Shown: positions 27,304 to 37,093, numbered from the stretch's first letter. The stretch is DNA of 64,000 nt from Mycolicibacterium fortuitum subsp. fortuitum (GCF_022179545.1 NZ_AP025518.1:5456001-5520000); one strand, 5' to 3'. The notes: a model not told the origin generated them from the sequence alone. Numbers and translations are program-made.

Positions 27304-28653
27304 CTACACCGCTGCAGATCGGCGGGTCTGAGCGCGGCGCATGGCGCCGATCGGATCCGCGTAGAGACCACCCAGCGAGACGATGCCGGCGCTGGCCTCC
27401 TGAACCCGGTTACCGAAGGCCGTCAGCCGGATATCGCGGGGCCCGAGCACCGAGCGACGCGCCACGGCGTCCTCCACGACCGGCATACCTTCGGGGTACT
27501 CGGTGAAGGCCTGGCCGCCCAGCACCAGGTCGTCGGGGTTGAGCAGATCGCGCAGCAACGCGACGGCCTCACCGAGCACCCGGGCCCGGTCGGCCAGCAG
27601 TTCAACCGCCTTCTCGTTGCCCTGCCGCGCCGCGCGGAGCACCGCCGACAGCGTCGAGGACGGGCCTTCGGCGGGGATGATCCGCAGCTTGCGGGCCGCG
27701 TTGAGAACCGCTTCGTCGCTCACGGTGGACTCCAATTGCCCTGAACCACCCAGCAATTCGGACTGGGCGGGCAGACCGGCGATGGTGCCGGGCCCGCTGG
27801 CAGGCGAGTGCACGCGCCCGTCGATGGACAGCGCATAGCCCACCGTTTCGCGGGCGTAGACGTACAGGCTGGTCCGCGCAGGGGCGCCGGCGGCCTCCGG
27901 AGAGGAACGGCGCCCACCCAGCAGCAACTCGGCGCCGGCCATCGCATCGACGTGCGAGGCGACGGACACCGGCAGCGCAAGCGCCTCGGCGAGCACCGGG
28001 CCCACCGGCGCGTCGGCCCATCCGAGCCGCGGGTGGTCGAGGTACCCGGTGGCACTGTCGACGACACCACCGGCAGCCACACCGACCCACAGCGGGCGAC
28101 GGCGGTGCCAGCGGCTCAGGTAGCGGCGGGCGCTGGAAGCCAGGGTGGCCAGCGCCGCGGACTGGGAGCCCGAGGGCGTCGGCGTCTCGACCACATCCAG
28201 GGTGCGGCCGAACAGGTCGGTGGCCACGATGCTGGTGCTGCGGGCGCCGATGTGGATGCCGAGCGTGAGGTAGGGCTCGTGGTTGACCTCGACGGGAACG
28301 CGGGGCCGCCCGATGGCCCCGGAGACCGCGAGATCAGCGCGCTCCCGCAGGATCCCGGCCTCCAGGAGGGCGGTGACCTGGCGGTTCACGGTCGCGATGC
28401 TGAGCTGGGTGAGCTGCGCGATGGCATCCCGGGCGACGGGTCCACGGCTTCGGACGGCGCTGAACACCGAGGCCGCGGCCGCATCGGGCACCTTCAGCGA
28501 CGGGGCGACGATGTGCAGGAGCCGCGACTGCGGGTAGCGCGAGGCGGCGGTCAGCGACCGCGCCGGACGAGCAGAGGCACCTGCGGAAGAGACGGAAGAA
28601 GCCGAGGAAGTGCTGGTGCGCTTCCGGAGGGGAGCGGCAATGGCGGTGGTCAC
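27304..28653 (-). CDS. ROK-family transcriptional regulator (Rv0485-like)
   Basis: 449 aa. A Ser/Ala-rich N-terminus precedes a winged helix-turn-helix ([28 protein letters not shown], given in parts: [11 protein letters not shown] then [15 protein letters not shown]). The ROK sugar-kinase fold follows ([21 protein letters not shown]). The zinc-binding CxCG signature of typical ROK repressors is not visible, so ligand binding may differ. In M. tuberculosis Rv0485 affects a PE/PPE gene pair and virulence. The GTG at 28653 has an aagga site upstream. It precedes mshA by 10 nt, making it the promoter-proximal gene of the mycothiol unit. Confidence 0.9.
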   Translation of the reverse strand: MTTAIAAPLRKRTSTSSASSVSSAGASARPARSLTAASRYPQSRLLHIVAPSLKVPDAAAASVFSAVRSRGPVARDAIAQLTQLSIATVNRQVTALLEAGILRERADLAVSGAIGRPRVPVEVNHEPYLTLGIHIGARSTSIVATDLFGRTLDVVETPTPSGSQSAALATLASSARRYLSRWHRRRPLWVGVAAGGVVDSATGYLDHPRLGWADAPVGPVLAEALALPVSVASHVDAMAGAELLLGGRRSSPEAAGAPARTSLYVYARETVGYALSIDGRVHSPASGPGTIAGLPAQSELLGGSGQLESTVSDEAVLNAARKLRIIPAEGPSSTLSAVLRAARQGNEKAVELLADRARVLGEAVALLRDLLNPDDLVLGGQAFTEYPEGMPVVEDAVARRSVLGPRDIRLTAFGNRVQEASAGIVSLGGLYADPIGAMRRAQTRRSAAV

Positions 28654-28831
28654 GTGAATGGTCCTTACTGGTTGTCGGCTGGTGGGGAGGAACCACACCT
28701 GGCGACTCAGCAGGACGGGAAAACGGTGTCCGGGGTCTCCTCAGGCGCGGCGGGGTGCGCAACAACAACACGCACGCCGCACGAGGCGGGACTGGAGGTT
28801 TCCGGACACCCGACGAATTTAGCACGCCATC

Positions 28832-28837
28832 TAATGT
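28832..28837 (+). promoter_or_regulatory. -10 element (TAATGT) for the SDR gene in the divergent region 28654-28844
   Basis: TAATGT is followed by 7 nt and the GTG at 28845, so the SDR transcript is probably leaderless. The 191-nt interval separates it from the divergent ROK regulator, which has its own Shine-Dalgarno sequence; I see no other structure there. Confidence 0.5.
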
Positions 28838-28844
28838 TGGTCAG

Positions 28845-29591
28845 GTGACGACATCGCAGGCAGACAAAAAGGTGGCAGTGGTGACCGGCGCCAGCGCCGG
28901 GATCGGTGCTGCCACCGCCAAATCCCTTGCCGCCCTGGGCTTTCACGTCATCTGCGCGGCCCGCCGGGCTGACCGTATCCAGACATTGGCCGAGGAGATC
29001 GGCGGTACCGCAATTGTGGCGGACGTCACTGACCAGGCCGCGGTCGACGCATTGGCGGCCCAGCTGGACCGGGTCGACGTGCTGGTGAACAACGCCGGCG
29101 GGGCCAGAGGGCTGGAGCCCGTACTGGACGCCGACCTGGAGCATTGGCGGTGGATGTGGGAGACCAACGTGTTGGGCACCCTGCGCGTCTCCCGCGCGCT
29201 GCTGCCCAAGCTGATCGACTCCGGCGACGGCCTGATCGTCACCGTCACCTCGATCGCGGCGTTCGAGACGTATGACGGCGGCGCGGGCTACACCTCGGCC
29301 AAGCACGCCCAGGGCGCGCTACACCGCACGCTGCGCGGTGAACTTCTCGGAAAACCGGTGCGGCTCACCGAGATTGCACCCGGAGCGGTGGAGACGGAGT
29401 TCTCGTTGGTCCGCTTCGACGGCGATCAGGAACGCGCCGACAACGTGTACCGGGGCATCACTCCGCTGGTCGCCGAGGACGTCGCCGAGGTGATCGGTTT
29501 CGTCGCGTCGCGCCCTTCACACGTCAACCTGGACCAGATCGTGATCCGCCCGCGCGATCAGGCACCGCACGGGCGTTTCAACCGGAAATAG
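28845..29591 (+). CDS. Short-chain dehydrogenase/reductase (Rv0484c-like)
   Basis: 248 aa classical SDR. Cofactor motif VVTGASAGIGAATA, the VNNAGGARG motif, catalytic Ser in VTSIAAFETYDGG and Tyr-Lys in GYTSAKHAQGAL. The IAPGAVETEFSLVRF segment is typical of NADP-dependent serine/3-hydroxy acid dehydrogenases (YdfG type), so a 3-hydroxy acid substrate is a reasonable guess. The start is the GTG at 28845. It is convergent with the L,D-transpeptidase gene, 20 nt away. Confidence 0.92.
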   Translation: MTTSQADKKVAVVTGASAGIGAATAKSLAALGFHVICAARRADRIQTLAEEIGGTAIVADVTDQAAVDALAAQLDRVDVLVNNAGGARGLEPVLDADLEHWRWMWETNVLGTLRVSRALLPKLIDSGDGLIVTVTSIAAFETYDGGAGYTSAKHAQGALHRTLRGELLGKPVRLTEIAPGAVETEFSLVRFDGDQERADNVYRGITPLVAEDVAEVIGFVASRPSHVNLDQIVIRPRDQAPHGRFNRK

Positions 29592-29611
29592 CCGCCAGAT
29601 CAGCGCGACCC

Positions 29612-30940
29612 TCAGCCGCCCGGCGTGGGCTTCGGCGGCGTGGTGGTCGTGGGGGTACCCGACAACGTGGGGGCGTCCGTAGGCGTCGCCGGGGCCGTGG
29701 CGGGCAGGTTCGTGGGTGAGTCCTGCGATGAGAGCGCCGACATGGACTTCCATTCACTCCAGTCCACCGCCCAGTCCCAGATGTCGCCGTCGGCGTAGGA
29801 CAGGTCGATGCGGGTGCCGGTGACCTCCACCGGGTCGCCGTACATCGCGCTGTTGAAGTACTGCTGCGAGTTCTCCAGGTTCAGGTTGATGCAGCCGTTG
29901 GTGACGTTCGTGTTGCCCTGCGAATTGATGCTGTTCGGATTGCAGTGGATGAACTCACCGTTGTTGGAGATGCGCACCGCGAAGCGCTCGTGCACATTGC
30001 TGTAGCCGGCGGCCGGGTTGGTCATCCAGAAGTCCTCGTACTTCTCGGTGACCACGTGGATGCCGCTGCGGGTGACGTTGCGGTCCAGATCGCCCTCGCC
30101 GTAGCTGCAGGGGAAGTCCATGATGACCGCGCCGGATCCGTCGAGCACCTGGATGCGGTGGCTGGACGCCTCGGCCTTGACCACCTGGCGACGGCCGATC
30201 TCGAAGTCCAGCGTGGAGTCGGCCGCACCGTAGGCGCCTTCACCGAAGCTGACGCCGTACAGCGGTGCCTTGACGCTGACCTTCGTTCCGGCCGGGAAGT
30301 ACTCCCGGGACCGCCAGTGCACCCGTGAGCCACCGGCCTCGTCGGGCAGCCAGGCCCAGCTGCCCTCGACGGGCGGCGTCGTGGTGACCTGGAGGGCCTT
30401 CTCGACGGCCGCCCGGTACTTGTCGTCGATCGCGGCGTCGAACTGCAGGATGATCGGTGCGGCCACGCCGACGACCTGGCCGTCGGCGAGCTGGAACTGG
30501 CCGTTGACCTGCTTCTGCGGGGCGACGGTGGTGAACTTGCCCTGCACGGGTTGGGACTTGCCGTCCTTACCGACCACCGAGCCGGCCCACGTGTAGGTGG
30601 ATTCGTAGCCGAGCGGTTCGGTGACAGTGAACGCGGTGCGGTCGCTGTTGAATTTGCCGGCCACGACCTTGCCGTTGGCATTGGTCAGGCTGACACGCTG
30701 GAATACACCGTTGTCGACCTTGACGCCGATCGGCGCCGTCGGCAGCACGTCCTCGGAATCGACGGCAGGCTCGTACGTCACCGTGGGCGTCGCGGGCTCC
30801 TCGGCCTGGGGCGCGGAGATGGGCGATTCACCCGAGCAGGCAGCCAGCAGTCCGGCTCCCACTCCGACGGTCAACACCGTCAGGGCACGCCGCCTGTTGA
30901 ACAACGGCGCATCGGCCTCTATATCACCGGCAGGGCTCAC
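29612..30940 (-). CDS. lprQ: Lipoprotein L,D-transpeptidase (LprQ / LdtMt5-like)
   Basis: 442 aa. Signal: an RRR n-region, a hydrophobic h-region and lipobox LLAAC with Cys35, so it is a lipoprotein facing the cell wall. Two Ig-like beta domains (about residues 60-250) precede the YkuD catalytic domain, with [19 protein letters not shown] containing the nucleophile cysteine near residue 350. A Pro/Thr-rich C-terminal tail (about 40 residues) follows. It forms 3-3 peptidoglycan crosslinks. It corresponds to Rv0483 (LdtMt5), the atypical Ldt with weak activity. It lies 6 nt after murB, so precursor synthesis and crosslinking are co-expressed. Confidence 0.93.
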   Translation of the reverse strand: MSPAGDIEADAPLFNRRRALTVLTVGVGAGLLAACSGESPISAPQAEEPATPTVTYEPAVDSEDVLPTAPIGVKVDNGVFQRVSLTNANGKVVAGKFNSDRTAFTVTEPLGYESTYTWAGSVVGKDGKSQPVQGKFTTVAPQKQVNGQFQLADGQVVGVAAPIILQFDAAIDDKYRAAVEKALQVTTTPPVEGSWAWLPDEAGGSRVHWRSREYFPAGTKVSVKAPLYGVSFGEGAYGAADSTLDFEIGRRQVVKAEASSHRIQVLDGSGAVIMDFPCSYGEGDLDRNVTRSGIHVVTEKYEDFWMTNPAAGYSNVHERFAVRISNNGEFIHCNPNSINSQGNTNVTNGCINLNLENSQQYFNSAMYGDPVEVTGTRIDLSYADGDIWDWAVDWSEWKSMSALSSQDSPTNLPATAPATPTDAPTLSGTPTTTTPPKPTPGG

Positions 30941-30946
30941 GTGGAT

Positions 30947-32029
30947 CTAGGGTACTGATAGATCGCACCCAATCAGAATTGGTTCTGGGTGCAGCATGAT
31001 CCCGAAGCGGTCCAAAACACCCGCCCGTACCGCTCTGGCCAGGGCAATCACATCGGCAGTGTTCGCCTCACCACGATTGGTCAGCGCCAGCGCATGTTTG
31101 GTGGAAAGCCGTGCGGGCGCACCCTCACCCGGGTAGCCCTTGCCGAAGCCCGCCTGCTCCACGAGCCAGCCCGCCGCAAGCTTGACCCCGTCGGGGGCGG
31201 GGTAGTGAGGCACCGCTCCGCCGGTATCAGCGTCGAACATGGCCTGGACCCGCTCGAACTCAGCCTGCGACACCACCGGGTTGGTGAAGAACGACCCGAC
31301 GCTCCAGGTGTCGTGGTCTTGCTCGTCGAGCACCATGCCTTTGCCCGCGCGCAGTTGCAGCACGGTCTGGCGAACACGGATCGGGTCGGCGCGCCCCCCG
31401 GGTTCGACGCCGAGCGCGGTGGCCAGTTCGCGGTACCGCAGCGGTGCGCTGCGCCCCTGGCGGTCGAGGGCGAATTCCACTTCGAGCACGATGACGGCAT
31501 CGGAGTACTTGAGGATGCTGGTGCGATAGCCGAATTTGAGTTCTTCCGGTGCGGCCCAACGGACTTCGCCCGTGCGCCGGTCCAGCAGCCGCACTCGGCG
31601 GATCGTGTCGGCGACCTCGGCACCGTACGCGCCCACGTTCTGCACCGGGGTCGCCCCGGCCGAACCCGGTATCCCGGAAAGGCATTCGAGCCCGCCCAGT
31701 CCGTGCTGCAGTGAGGTGACGACGACGTCGTCGAACACGGCGCCGGCCTCCGCGCGCACAACATCGCCCTCCACCGTGATGGCGGTGTTGGCCACCCGCA
31801 CCACGGTCAGCTCGGGCATCGTCTCGGACAGATCGTCGGCCAGCACCACGTTCGATCCCCCGGCCAGCACCAGGATCGGATCGGTCACCGCGCGCAGCAC
31901 GTCGACCAGCTGATCGGTGCTGGTGCAGGTCAGCACCCTGCGCGCGACCGGACCGACCCTCAGGGTGGTCAGCGGGGCCAGCGGTACCGACTCGGCGACC
32001 GCGACACCGGCAACATACGAACTGACCAC
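30947..32029 (-). CDS. murB: UDP-N-acetylenolpyruvoylglucosamine reductase
   Basis: 360 aa. It reduces UDP-GlcNAc-enolpyruvate to UDP-MurNAc with NADPH and FAD. FAD-binding segments are [14 protein letters not shown] and [19 protein letters not shown]; the catalytic serine is in [12 protein letters not shown] and the final Glu in LHPEPILIG. It is a type I MurB. The start is the GTG at 32029, 8 nt downstream of a TACCGT -10 element that overlaps the promoter of the divergent DUF2505 gene. It is first in a two-gene unit with the L,D-transpeptidase. Confidence 0.97.
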   Translation of the reverse strand: MVSSYVAGVAVAESVPLAPLTTLRVGPVARRVLTCTSTDQLVDVLRAVTDPILVLAGGSNVVLADDLSETMPELTVVRVANTAITVEGDVVRAEAGAVFDDVVVTSLQHGLGGLECLSGIPGSAGATPVQNVGAYGAEVADTIRRVRLLDRRTGEVRWAAPEELKFGYRTSILKYSDAVIVLEVEFALDRQGRSAPLRYRELATALGVEPGGRADPIRVRQTVLQLRAGKGMVLDEQDHDTWSVGSFFTNPVVSQAEFERVQAMFDADTGGAVPHYPAPDGVKLAAGWLVEQAGFGKGYPGEGAPARLSTKHALALTNRGEANTADVIALARAVRAGVLDRFGIMLHPEPILIGCDLSVP

Positions 32030-32037
32030 GGGCCGTA

Positions 32038-32047
32038 ACGGTAGCCT
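32038..32047. promoter_or_regulatory. Overlapping divergent -10 elements of murB and the first DUF2505 gene
   Basis: On the minus strand TACCGT (32043-32038) ends 8 nt before the murB GTG; on the plus strand TAGCCT (32042-32047) ends 8 nt before the ATG at 32056. The two hexamers share two base pairs, so polymerase can occupy only one at a time. Confidence 0.5.
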
Positions 32048-32055
32048 GACCAGCT

Positions 32056-32562
32056 ATGCCGCGATCATTCGACATGGCCACCGATTACGAAGCCGGCGTC
32101 GAACAGGTCCACCGGGCATTCGCTGACCGCCAGTATTGGCTGGCCCGGCTCGCCGATTCCGGGGCCGATGAAACCAGTCTCGACGCACTGGACGTGACCG
32201 ACGACGGCGACATCAAGGCAGTCACCACTCAAGTCCTTCACGCGAACCGGCTGCCCGGGCTGGTGTCCCAGTTTCACCGTGGCGATCTGCGCATCCGGCG
32301 CGAGGAACACTGGCAACCGGTCCGCGACGGCGCAACCCACGGCACGGTGCAGGGGTCTGTGTCCGGGGCGCCGGTGTCGCTGTCGGGCACCACGACGCTC
32401 GCCGCGGCCGGCGCCGGGTCCCGGCTGTCGGTGCACATCACGGTCGAGGTCAGGGTGCCGCTGGTCGGCGGCAAGATCGAGAGTTTCATCGGCAGCCAGC
32501 TGGTCGAGCTGCTGCGCGCCGAACAGCGCTTCACATCGGTGTGGATCACCGACCGGGGCTGA
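32056..32562 (+). CDS. DUF2505 protein, first of two tandem copies (Rv0481c-like)
   Basis: 168 aa START/SRPBCC-like fold of the DUF2505 family. The core reads YWLARLADSG near residue 25, then VTTQVLHANRLPG and the C-terminal VPLVGGKIESFIGSQLVELL helix region, the lipid-binding helix in SRPBCC proteins. It is soluble, with no signal. It is followed 24 nt downstream by a paralogue with the same layout. The function is unknown; small hydrophobic ligand binding is inferred from the fold. Confidence 0.85.
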   Translation: MPRSFDMATDYEAGVEQVHRAFADRQYWLARLADSGADETSLDALDVTDDGDIKAVTTQVLHANRLPGLVSQFHRGDLRIRREEHWQPVRDGATHGTVQGSVSGAPVSLSGTTTLAAAGAGSRLSVHITVEVRVPLVGGKIESFIGSQLVELLRAEQRFTSVWITDRG

Positions 32563-32586
32563 GCCCGGGCGGTACCTTCGGTAGCC

Positions 32587-33099
32587 ATGAGCCGATCCCG
32601 GCAGTCGACGTTGAGGTTCGATGCACCCGCCGAAACGATGTACGCCGTATTCGCCGACGGCAAGTACTGGCAGGCCCTGATGGACCGGTATGACGAACTC
32701 ACCCCCGGGAAATCCGACATCACGGCGTTCAGCTCCGGCGAGAACGGGATCGACGTCGAGTTCCGGCAGGTGCTGCCGCGCGCGGAGCTGCCCGCGATCC
32801 TGCGGTCGGTGGTACCGCTCGATCTGGCCATCACCCGCAGGCAGGTCTTCGAACCGTTCGGCCAGCAGAGCGCGATCGGCCACTACACGGCATCGGTGTC
32901 ACATGCCCCGGGACGGCTCGATGGCCGCTATGTGCTCACCGGTGCGGCCGCGGGCAGCGAGCTGCAGGTCGACAGCACGTGCAAGGTGCCGATGCCCCTG
33001 ATCGGGGGCAAGCTCGAAGATCTTGTCCTGCAGTCCGTCAACGACGTTTTCGGCATCGAGGGGGCGTTCACCGCTGAGTGGATCGCCGAGCACGTCTAG
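32587..33099 (+). CDS. DUF2505 protein, second tandem copy
   Basis: 170 aa, the same SRPBCC-like layout as its upstream neighbour: YWQALMDRYDEL, VEFRQVLPRAELPAIL and VPMPLIGGKLEDLVLQSVNDVF align with the corresponding blocks. A TACCTT hexamer 8 nt before the ATG at 32587 could drive a separate transcript. M. tuberculosis has a single DUF2505 gene here as far as I recall, so the second copy is a lineage-specific duplication or a loss in the other. The 3' end overlaps the open frame of the following methyltransferase gene. Confidence 0.85.
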   Translation: MSRSRQSTLRFDAPAETMYAVFADGKYWQALMDRYDELTPGKSDITAFSSGENGIDVEFRQVLPRAELPAILRSVVPLDLAITRRQVFEPFGQQSAIGHYTASVSHAPGRLDGRYVLTGAAAGSELQVDSTCKVPMPLIGGKLEDLVLQSVNDVFGIEGAFTAEWIAEHV

Positions 33100-33883
33100 A
33101 CCCGTCGGCGCGGTCACCCGGGGCACCACCGGGTACAACCGGCTGCGCCGCAGTGACCGTTGGCTGGTGCACTCACCTCGGGTGCGCAGCGTGTTGCGGG
33201 CCGCGGCCGAGCCCCTGGTGGTCGACCTCGGATACGGCGCACTGCCGGTGACCACGCTCGAGCTGGCTGCCCGCTTGCAGTCGGTGCGCACCGACGTCCG
33301 GGTGGTGGGCCTGGAGATCCACCCCGACCGGGTGGCCACCGCGCGGGAGATGGCCGGCGGCAGCGACGTGCACTTCGCTCTCGGCGGGTTCGAGTTGGCC
33401 GGGCTGCGCCCGGTGCTGGTGCGGGCGTTCAACGTGTTACGTCAGTACCCGGTCGAGGCGGTGCCCGAGGCCTGGGCGACGATGACGCGCCGGCTCGCCC
33501 CCGGTGGGCTGATCGTCGACGGCACCTGCGACGAACTGGGCCGCAGATGCTGCTGGGTGTTGCTGGACGCGCACGGACCGGTGAGCCTGACCCTGGCGTG
33601 TGACCCGTTTGGCATCGAGCGTCCGTCGGATCTGGCCGAGCGGTTGCCCAAGGTGTTGATCCACCACAACGTGGCGGGCCAGCCGATCCACACGCTGCTC
33701 AGCGCTGCCGACCGGGCGTGGGCGAGCACTGCCGGGCACGGCGTGTTCGGCCCGCGAGTGCACTGGCGGGCCATGGTGGAGATGTTGGGTGCCGAGGGTT
33801 GGCCGGTCGCCGCGCCGCGCCGCCGGTTGCGTGACGGGGTGCTGACGGTGCCGTGGGCCGCCGTGGCGCCGGCCACAAATTAG
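33023..33883 (+). CDS. Class I SAM-dependent methyltransferase-like protein
   Basis: The Rossmann glycine motif is LVVDLGYGALPVTTLELA, followed by VVGLEIHPDRV (acidic ribose ligand) and FNVLRQYPVEAV; LAPGGLIVDGTCDELG is motif-III like. The substrate is unknown. Homology begins at VTRGTTGYNRLRR (near 33110), upstream of any ATG or GTG in frame. The start must be the TTG at 33023, nested 77 nt inside the DUF2505 gene, or an undetected weak codon. Overlap and spacing suggest translational coupling to the DUF2505 pair. Confidence 0.75.
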   Translation: MSCSPSTTFSASRGRSPLSGSPSTSRPVGAVTRGTTGYNRLRRSDRWLVHSPRVRSVLRAAAEPLVVDLGYGALPVTTLELAARLQSVRTDVRVVGLEIHPDRVATAREMAGGSDVHFALGGFELAGLRPVLVRAFNVLRQYPVEAVPEAWATMTRRLAPGGLIVDGTCDELGRRCCWVLLDAHGPVSLTLACDPFGIERPSDLAERLPKVLIHHNVAGQPIHTLLSAADRAWASTAGHGVFGPRVHWRAMVEMLGAEGWPVAAPRRRLRDGVLTVPWAAVAPATN

Positions 33884-33899
33884 CCTCGCAACGCGCCGC

Positions 33900-33905
33900 T
33901 AGGCT
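33900..33905 (+). promoter_or_regulatory. -10 element (TAGGCT) for the nitrilase-like gene
   Basis: TAGGCT is followed by 6 nt and the ATG at 33912, a leaderless layout. The same hexamer and spacing class precedes ramB. Confidence 0.5.
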
Positions 33906-33911
33906 GTCTTC

Positions 33912-34727
33912 ATGCGAATTGCGCTGGCGCAGATCGCCACCGGCACCGATCCGTCGTCCAATCTGGCATTGGTCGACGAGTACACCCGGCGCGCCGCCGA
34001 CGAGGGTGCCCAGTTGGTGTTGTTCCCCGAGGCCACGATGTGCCGGTTCGGGGTACCGCTGGGCCCGGTCGCCGAGAACCTCGACGGCCCCTGGGCGACG
34101 GCAGTGCGTGAGATCGCGGCGCGGGCCGGGATCGTCGTGGTGGCCGGGATGTTCGTGCCCAGCGAGGACGGGCGGGTCACCAACACCCTGGTCGCCACGG
34201 GCCCCGGGGTCGAGGCGCACTACCACAAGATCCACCTGTACGACGCCTTCGGTTTCACCGAATCCCGCACTGTGGCACCAGGTTTCAACCCGACGACCAT
34301 CAGTGTCGACGGCGTCACGGTCGGGCTGACCACGTGTTACGACATCCGCTTCCCCGAGCTCTACGTGGAGCTGGCCCGGCGCGGCGCACAGCTGATCACC
34401 GTGCATGCCTCGTGGGGGTCGGGGCCCGGCAAGCTCGAACAGTGGACGCTGCTGGCCCGGGCCCGCGCACTGGACACCACGGGTTTCGTCGCCGCCGTGG
34501 ATCAGGCGTACCCAGGCACCGAGATCGCCAAGGCGGGGCCGACGGGCGTCGGCGGCAGCCTCGTGGCCTCCCCCACCGGTGAGGTTCTCGCCGAGGCCGG
34601 CCCGGACCCGCAGTTGCTGGTCGCCGACGTCGACACCGAGGCCGCCAGCGGGGTTCGGGACACCATCGCCGTGCTGCAGAACCGCTCACAGTTCGCTCAG
34701 TTCGGTAAGGCACAATCGCTGGGGTGA
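33912..34727 (+). CDS. Nitrilase-superfamily carbon-nitrogen hydrolase (Rv0480c-like)
   Basis: 271 aa. The Glu-Lys-Cys catalytic triad is intact: Glu in LVLFPEATM, Lys in HYHKIHLYDAFG and Cys in GLTTCYDIRFPELY. The family's closing segment SLVASPTGEVLAEAG is present. It belongs to the Nit1/Nit2 type that hydrolyses omega-amides such as deaminated glutathione or alpha-ketoglutaramate; the exact substrate is unknown. Cytosolic. It overlaps the following DUF2993 gene by 4 nt (GTGA). Confidence 0.92.
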   Translation: MRIALAQIATGTDPSSNLALVDEYTRRAADEGAQLVLFPEATMCRFGVPLGPVAENLDGPWATAVREIAARAGIVVVAGMFVPSEDGRVTNTLVATGPGVEAHYHKIHLYDAFGFTESRTVAPGFNPTTISVDGVTVGLTTCYDIRFPELYVELARRGAQLITVHASWGSGPGKLEQWTLLARARALDTTGFVAAVDQAYPGTEIAKAGPTGVGGSLVASPTGEVLAEAGPDPQLLVADVDTEAASGVRDTIAVLQNRSQFAQFGKAQSLG

Positions 34728-35617
34728 CCGATCCCTGGGCCCGCCCAACCGACCAGTCCCCACCATCGCCTACCCAGGAGCTGCCTCCGCAGCCGCCGAC
34801 GGTTCAGCCTGGTCAGGTCGCGGAACCGGCACCCCCCGCTCCCCAGCCGCAGGACACCTCCGCGCTGGCGAAGGTCAAGAAGCTGTTGTCGGACCCGTTG
34901 TCGGTGGTACTGGTCTTCGTGATCGTGGTGGCCCTGATCGCCGCCGGCGTGCTGGGCGGTGAGCTGTACGCCCGCAACCGCGCCGACAAGATCGTCGCCT
35001 CCATCGTGGAGTGCATCGTGGATGACGGCGCCACGGCTTCGTTCGACCCGTTGCCGCCGTTCCTGATGCAGCACGTCACCGGGCACTACACCAACATCAA
35101 CATCGAGACCGCGGGCAACCAGATCCGTGACGCCAAGGGCATGAAGGTCAAGCTCGGCATCGAGGACGTGCGTATCCAGGAGACCGCTGACGCCAGCGGC
35201 ACCGTGGGCTCGCTGGTCGCCGACATCACCTGGGGCACCGACGGCATCCGCCAGACCGTGGCCGATATGGTCCAGCTGCCGTTCATCGGCTCGGCCATCT
35301 CGGATGTGAAGACCAACCCGTCCAACGGCACGATCGAACTCAAGGGCCTGCTCGGCACCATCACCGCCAAGCCCACCGTGGTCAACAAGGGCATCTCGCT
35401 GCAGATCATCGACCTGAGCGCGATCGGACTGTCGTGGCCGCGCGAGACCCTGCAGCCGATCCTGGACAAGTTCACCGCTCAGTTGACGGAGAACTACCCG
35501 ATGGGGATCCACGCCGACAGCGTGCAGGTCACCGACAGCGGCGTGGTCGCGAAGTTCTCGACCAAGAACGCGTCGATGCCCAAGGCCGCCGACGACCCCT
35601 GCTTCGACAAGCTCTGA
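34724..35617 (+). CDS. DUF2993 (LmeA-like) membrane-anchored lipid-binding protein
   Basis: 297 aa. A Pro/Gln-rich cytoplasmic N-terminus (1-45) precedes one transmembrane helix (VVLVFVIVVALIAAGVLGGEL, in part: VVLVFVIVVALIAAG). The extracytoplasmic DUF2993 domain follows, with a TULIP-like lipid tube (VTGHYTNINIETAGNQI, GTIELKGLLGTITAKPTV). Related LmeA binds phospholipids and helps lipomannan synthesis in mycobacteria. It corresponds to Rv0479c and overlaps the nitrilase gene by 4 nt. Cys residues near residue 105 and the C-terminus (DDPCFDKL) could form a disulfide. Confidence 0.85.
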   Translation: MTDPWARPTDQSPPSPTQELPPQPPTVQPGQVAEPAPPAPQPQDTSALAKVKKLLSDPLSVVLVFVIVVALIAAGVLGGELYARNRADKIVASIVECIVDDGATASFDPLPPFLMQHVTGHYTNINIETAGNQIRDAKGMKVKLGIEDVRIQETADASGTVGSLVADITWGTDGIRQTVADMVQLPFIGSAISDVKTNPSNGTIELKGLLGTITAKPTVVNKGISLQIIDLSAIGLSWPRETLQPILDKFTAQLTENYPMGIHADSVQVTDSGVVAKFSTKNASMPKAADDPCFDKL

Positions 35618-35641
35618 GTTTCCCGCTTCTGGGTATCTGGC

Positions 35642-36322
35642 TCAGCCGCTGAGGCCGTCGAGCACCGCCCTGGTGCCCGACAGGCCGAGCCGGGTCGCCC
35701 CGGCATCGAGCATGGCCACGGCCGCCTCGGCGGTCCGGATACCGCCGCTGGCCTTCACCCCGACCCCATCGCCGGCCGCACGGGCCATCAGGTCGACCGC
35801 GCGGGTGGATGCGCCTCCACTGGGGTGGAAGCCGGTGGAGGTCTTGACGAAGTCGGCCCCGGCGTCGACGACCGCCCGGCACACGTCCTGCAGCAGCCTC
35901 TCGCCGGCGAACTCCAACAGTGCCGCGGACTCCACGATGACCTTGAGCGTGGCGCTGGGGGCGGCCGCGCGTACCGCGGCGACCTCGGCCGCGGTGGCGG
36001 TCAGATCTCCGCTGAGCGCGGTCCCGACATCGATCACCATGTCGATCTCGACGGCACCGGCCGCGACCGCCAACTCCGATTCTCGGGCCTTGATCTCGGC
36101 CACGTGCTTGCCGGACGGGAAGCCGGACACCGCGGCCACCGCCAGACCGGGCGGAGCGGCAGCGGCAGCGGTGGCCACCAGGGACGGTGACACGCACACC
36201 GAGAACACCCCGAGATCGGCGCCTTCGGCGACCAGCTTCTCGACGTCGGCCACGGTGGCCTCGGGTTTGAGCAGGGTGTGGTCGACCAGGGCGGCGACCT
36301 GAGCGCGGGTGTAGTGGCCCAT
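35642..36322 (-). CDS. deoC: Deoxyribose-phosphate aldolase
   Basis: 226 aa. It cleaves 2-deoxyribose-5-phosphate to glyceraldehyde-3-phosphate and acetaldehyde. Family signatures: [17 protein letters not shown] at the N-terminus, the Schiff-base Lys in [17 protein letters not shown] and the second Lys in [15 protein letters not shown] and the upstream stop share one base (TGATG), so it is coupled to the DUF2599 secreted protein gene. It is last in the run DUF2516-DUF2599-deoC. Confidence 0.96.
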   Translation of the reverse strand: MGHYTRAQVAALVDHTLLKPEATVADVEKLVAEGADLGVFSVCVSPSLVATAAAAAPPGLAVAAVSGFPSGKHVAEIKARESELAVAAGAVEIDMVIDVGTALSGDLTATAAEVAAVRAAAPSATLKVIVESAALLEFAGERLLQDVCRAVVDAGADFVKTSTGFHPSGGASTRAVDLMARAAGDGVGVKASGGIRTAEAAVAMLDAGATRLGLSGTRAVLDGLSG

Positions 36323-36732
36323 CAGAACGGCTCCTCACTGCCGCCGGGATTACATCCGCTGGCCAGCATCAGCTCGGGGCTGACCTCGGGCCGCCACGGC
36401 TCCAGGTTCCAGCTCGTCTTACCGGGTTCGGAAAGTTCTGCGAACGTCCAGTGGCACAGGAACTGCTCGCGCATCCCTGGCAGGTCCGCATCAGGGGACA
36501 AGGCCAGCACCTCGGCCCAGGCCTGGCCCGCCTGAGCCGCGCTGCCCGGCTGACGGGTCAGCGCCCGTGCGGTGTCGGTGGGATACACCCGCAGGCTCGA
36601 CAGGTCGCCCCATTTGGCCCATTCGACGTGGTCGACGTATACGTGGCCCGGCTCAGCGGCGGCGGGTGTCCCCGTCACGGTCATACCCAGCGCGAGGCAA
36701 GCCGCGCCGAACGCGGCCAGTGGTAGACGCAT
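36322..36732 (-). CDS. Secreted DUF2599 protein (Rv0477-like)
   Basis: 136 aa. A Sec signal peptide ([19 protein letters not shown], cleavage near TPAAA-EPG) precedes a DUF2599 domain with [20 protein letters not shown] and a paired-Cys layout ([15 protein letters not shown]). It is probably periplasmic or secreted. The ATG at 36732 begins exactly at the signal peptide; the longer frame is inside the neighbouring gene. It corresponds to Rv0477. Function unknown. It lies 4 nt after the DUF2516 gene and is coupled to deoC. Confidence 0.85.
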   Translation of the reverse strand: MRLPLAAFGAACLALGMTVTGTPAAAEPGHVYVDHVEWAKWGDLSSLRVYPTDTARALTRQPGSAAQAGQAWAEVLALSPDADLPGMREQFLCHWTFAELSEPGKTSWNLEPWRPEVSPELMLASGCNPGGSEEPF

Positions 36733-36736
36733 CGGG

Positions 36737-37021
36737 TCAGTGCGACTTTCCCTGGATTTCGAGCAGCTTGGGCCGCACGTCGACGAGGTAGACGCCGGTG
36801 GCGCAGGCCGCGATGACGGGAATGAACACACCACCGACCAGCAGGGTCAGCACTGTGCTCACGCCGAGGATGGCCAGCCATACCGGCTTGGTGAGCTTGC
36901 CGGTGGCCGTGTAGGCGTCCGGGCGCTGAAGGGCCGCATGCACGAAGGCATAGACGCCCACGAGAACGACCAGGTAACCGAGTACGGAAATAATGACGCC
37001 CGCAAGGTTGGCAAGTTGCAC
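36737..37021 (-). CDS. DUF2516 membrane protein (Rv0476-like)
   Basis: 94 aa with three transmembrane segments ([39 protein letters not shown], and [16 protein letters not shown]) and a basic C-terminus [14 protein letters not shown] on the cytoplasmic side. It matches DUF2516, a small family always located beside hbhA in mycobacteria (Rv0476). The ATG is at 37021. No function is known; its place between hbhA and the secreted DUF2599 protein suggests envelope work. Confidence 0.85.
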   Translation of the reverse strand: MQLANLAGVIISVLGYLVVLVGVYAFVHAALQRPDAYTATGKLTKPVWLAILGVSTVLTLLVGGVFIPVIAACATGVYLVDVRPKLLEIQGKSH

Positions 37022-37093
37022 CTCACCAGCCTATGCGGGCGTCATCGTCAGCGTCGACCGGCGGGGCTCACACCCCGCCGCGCGACACCGGTA

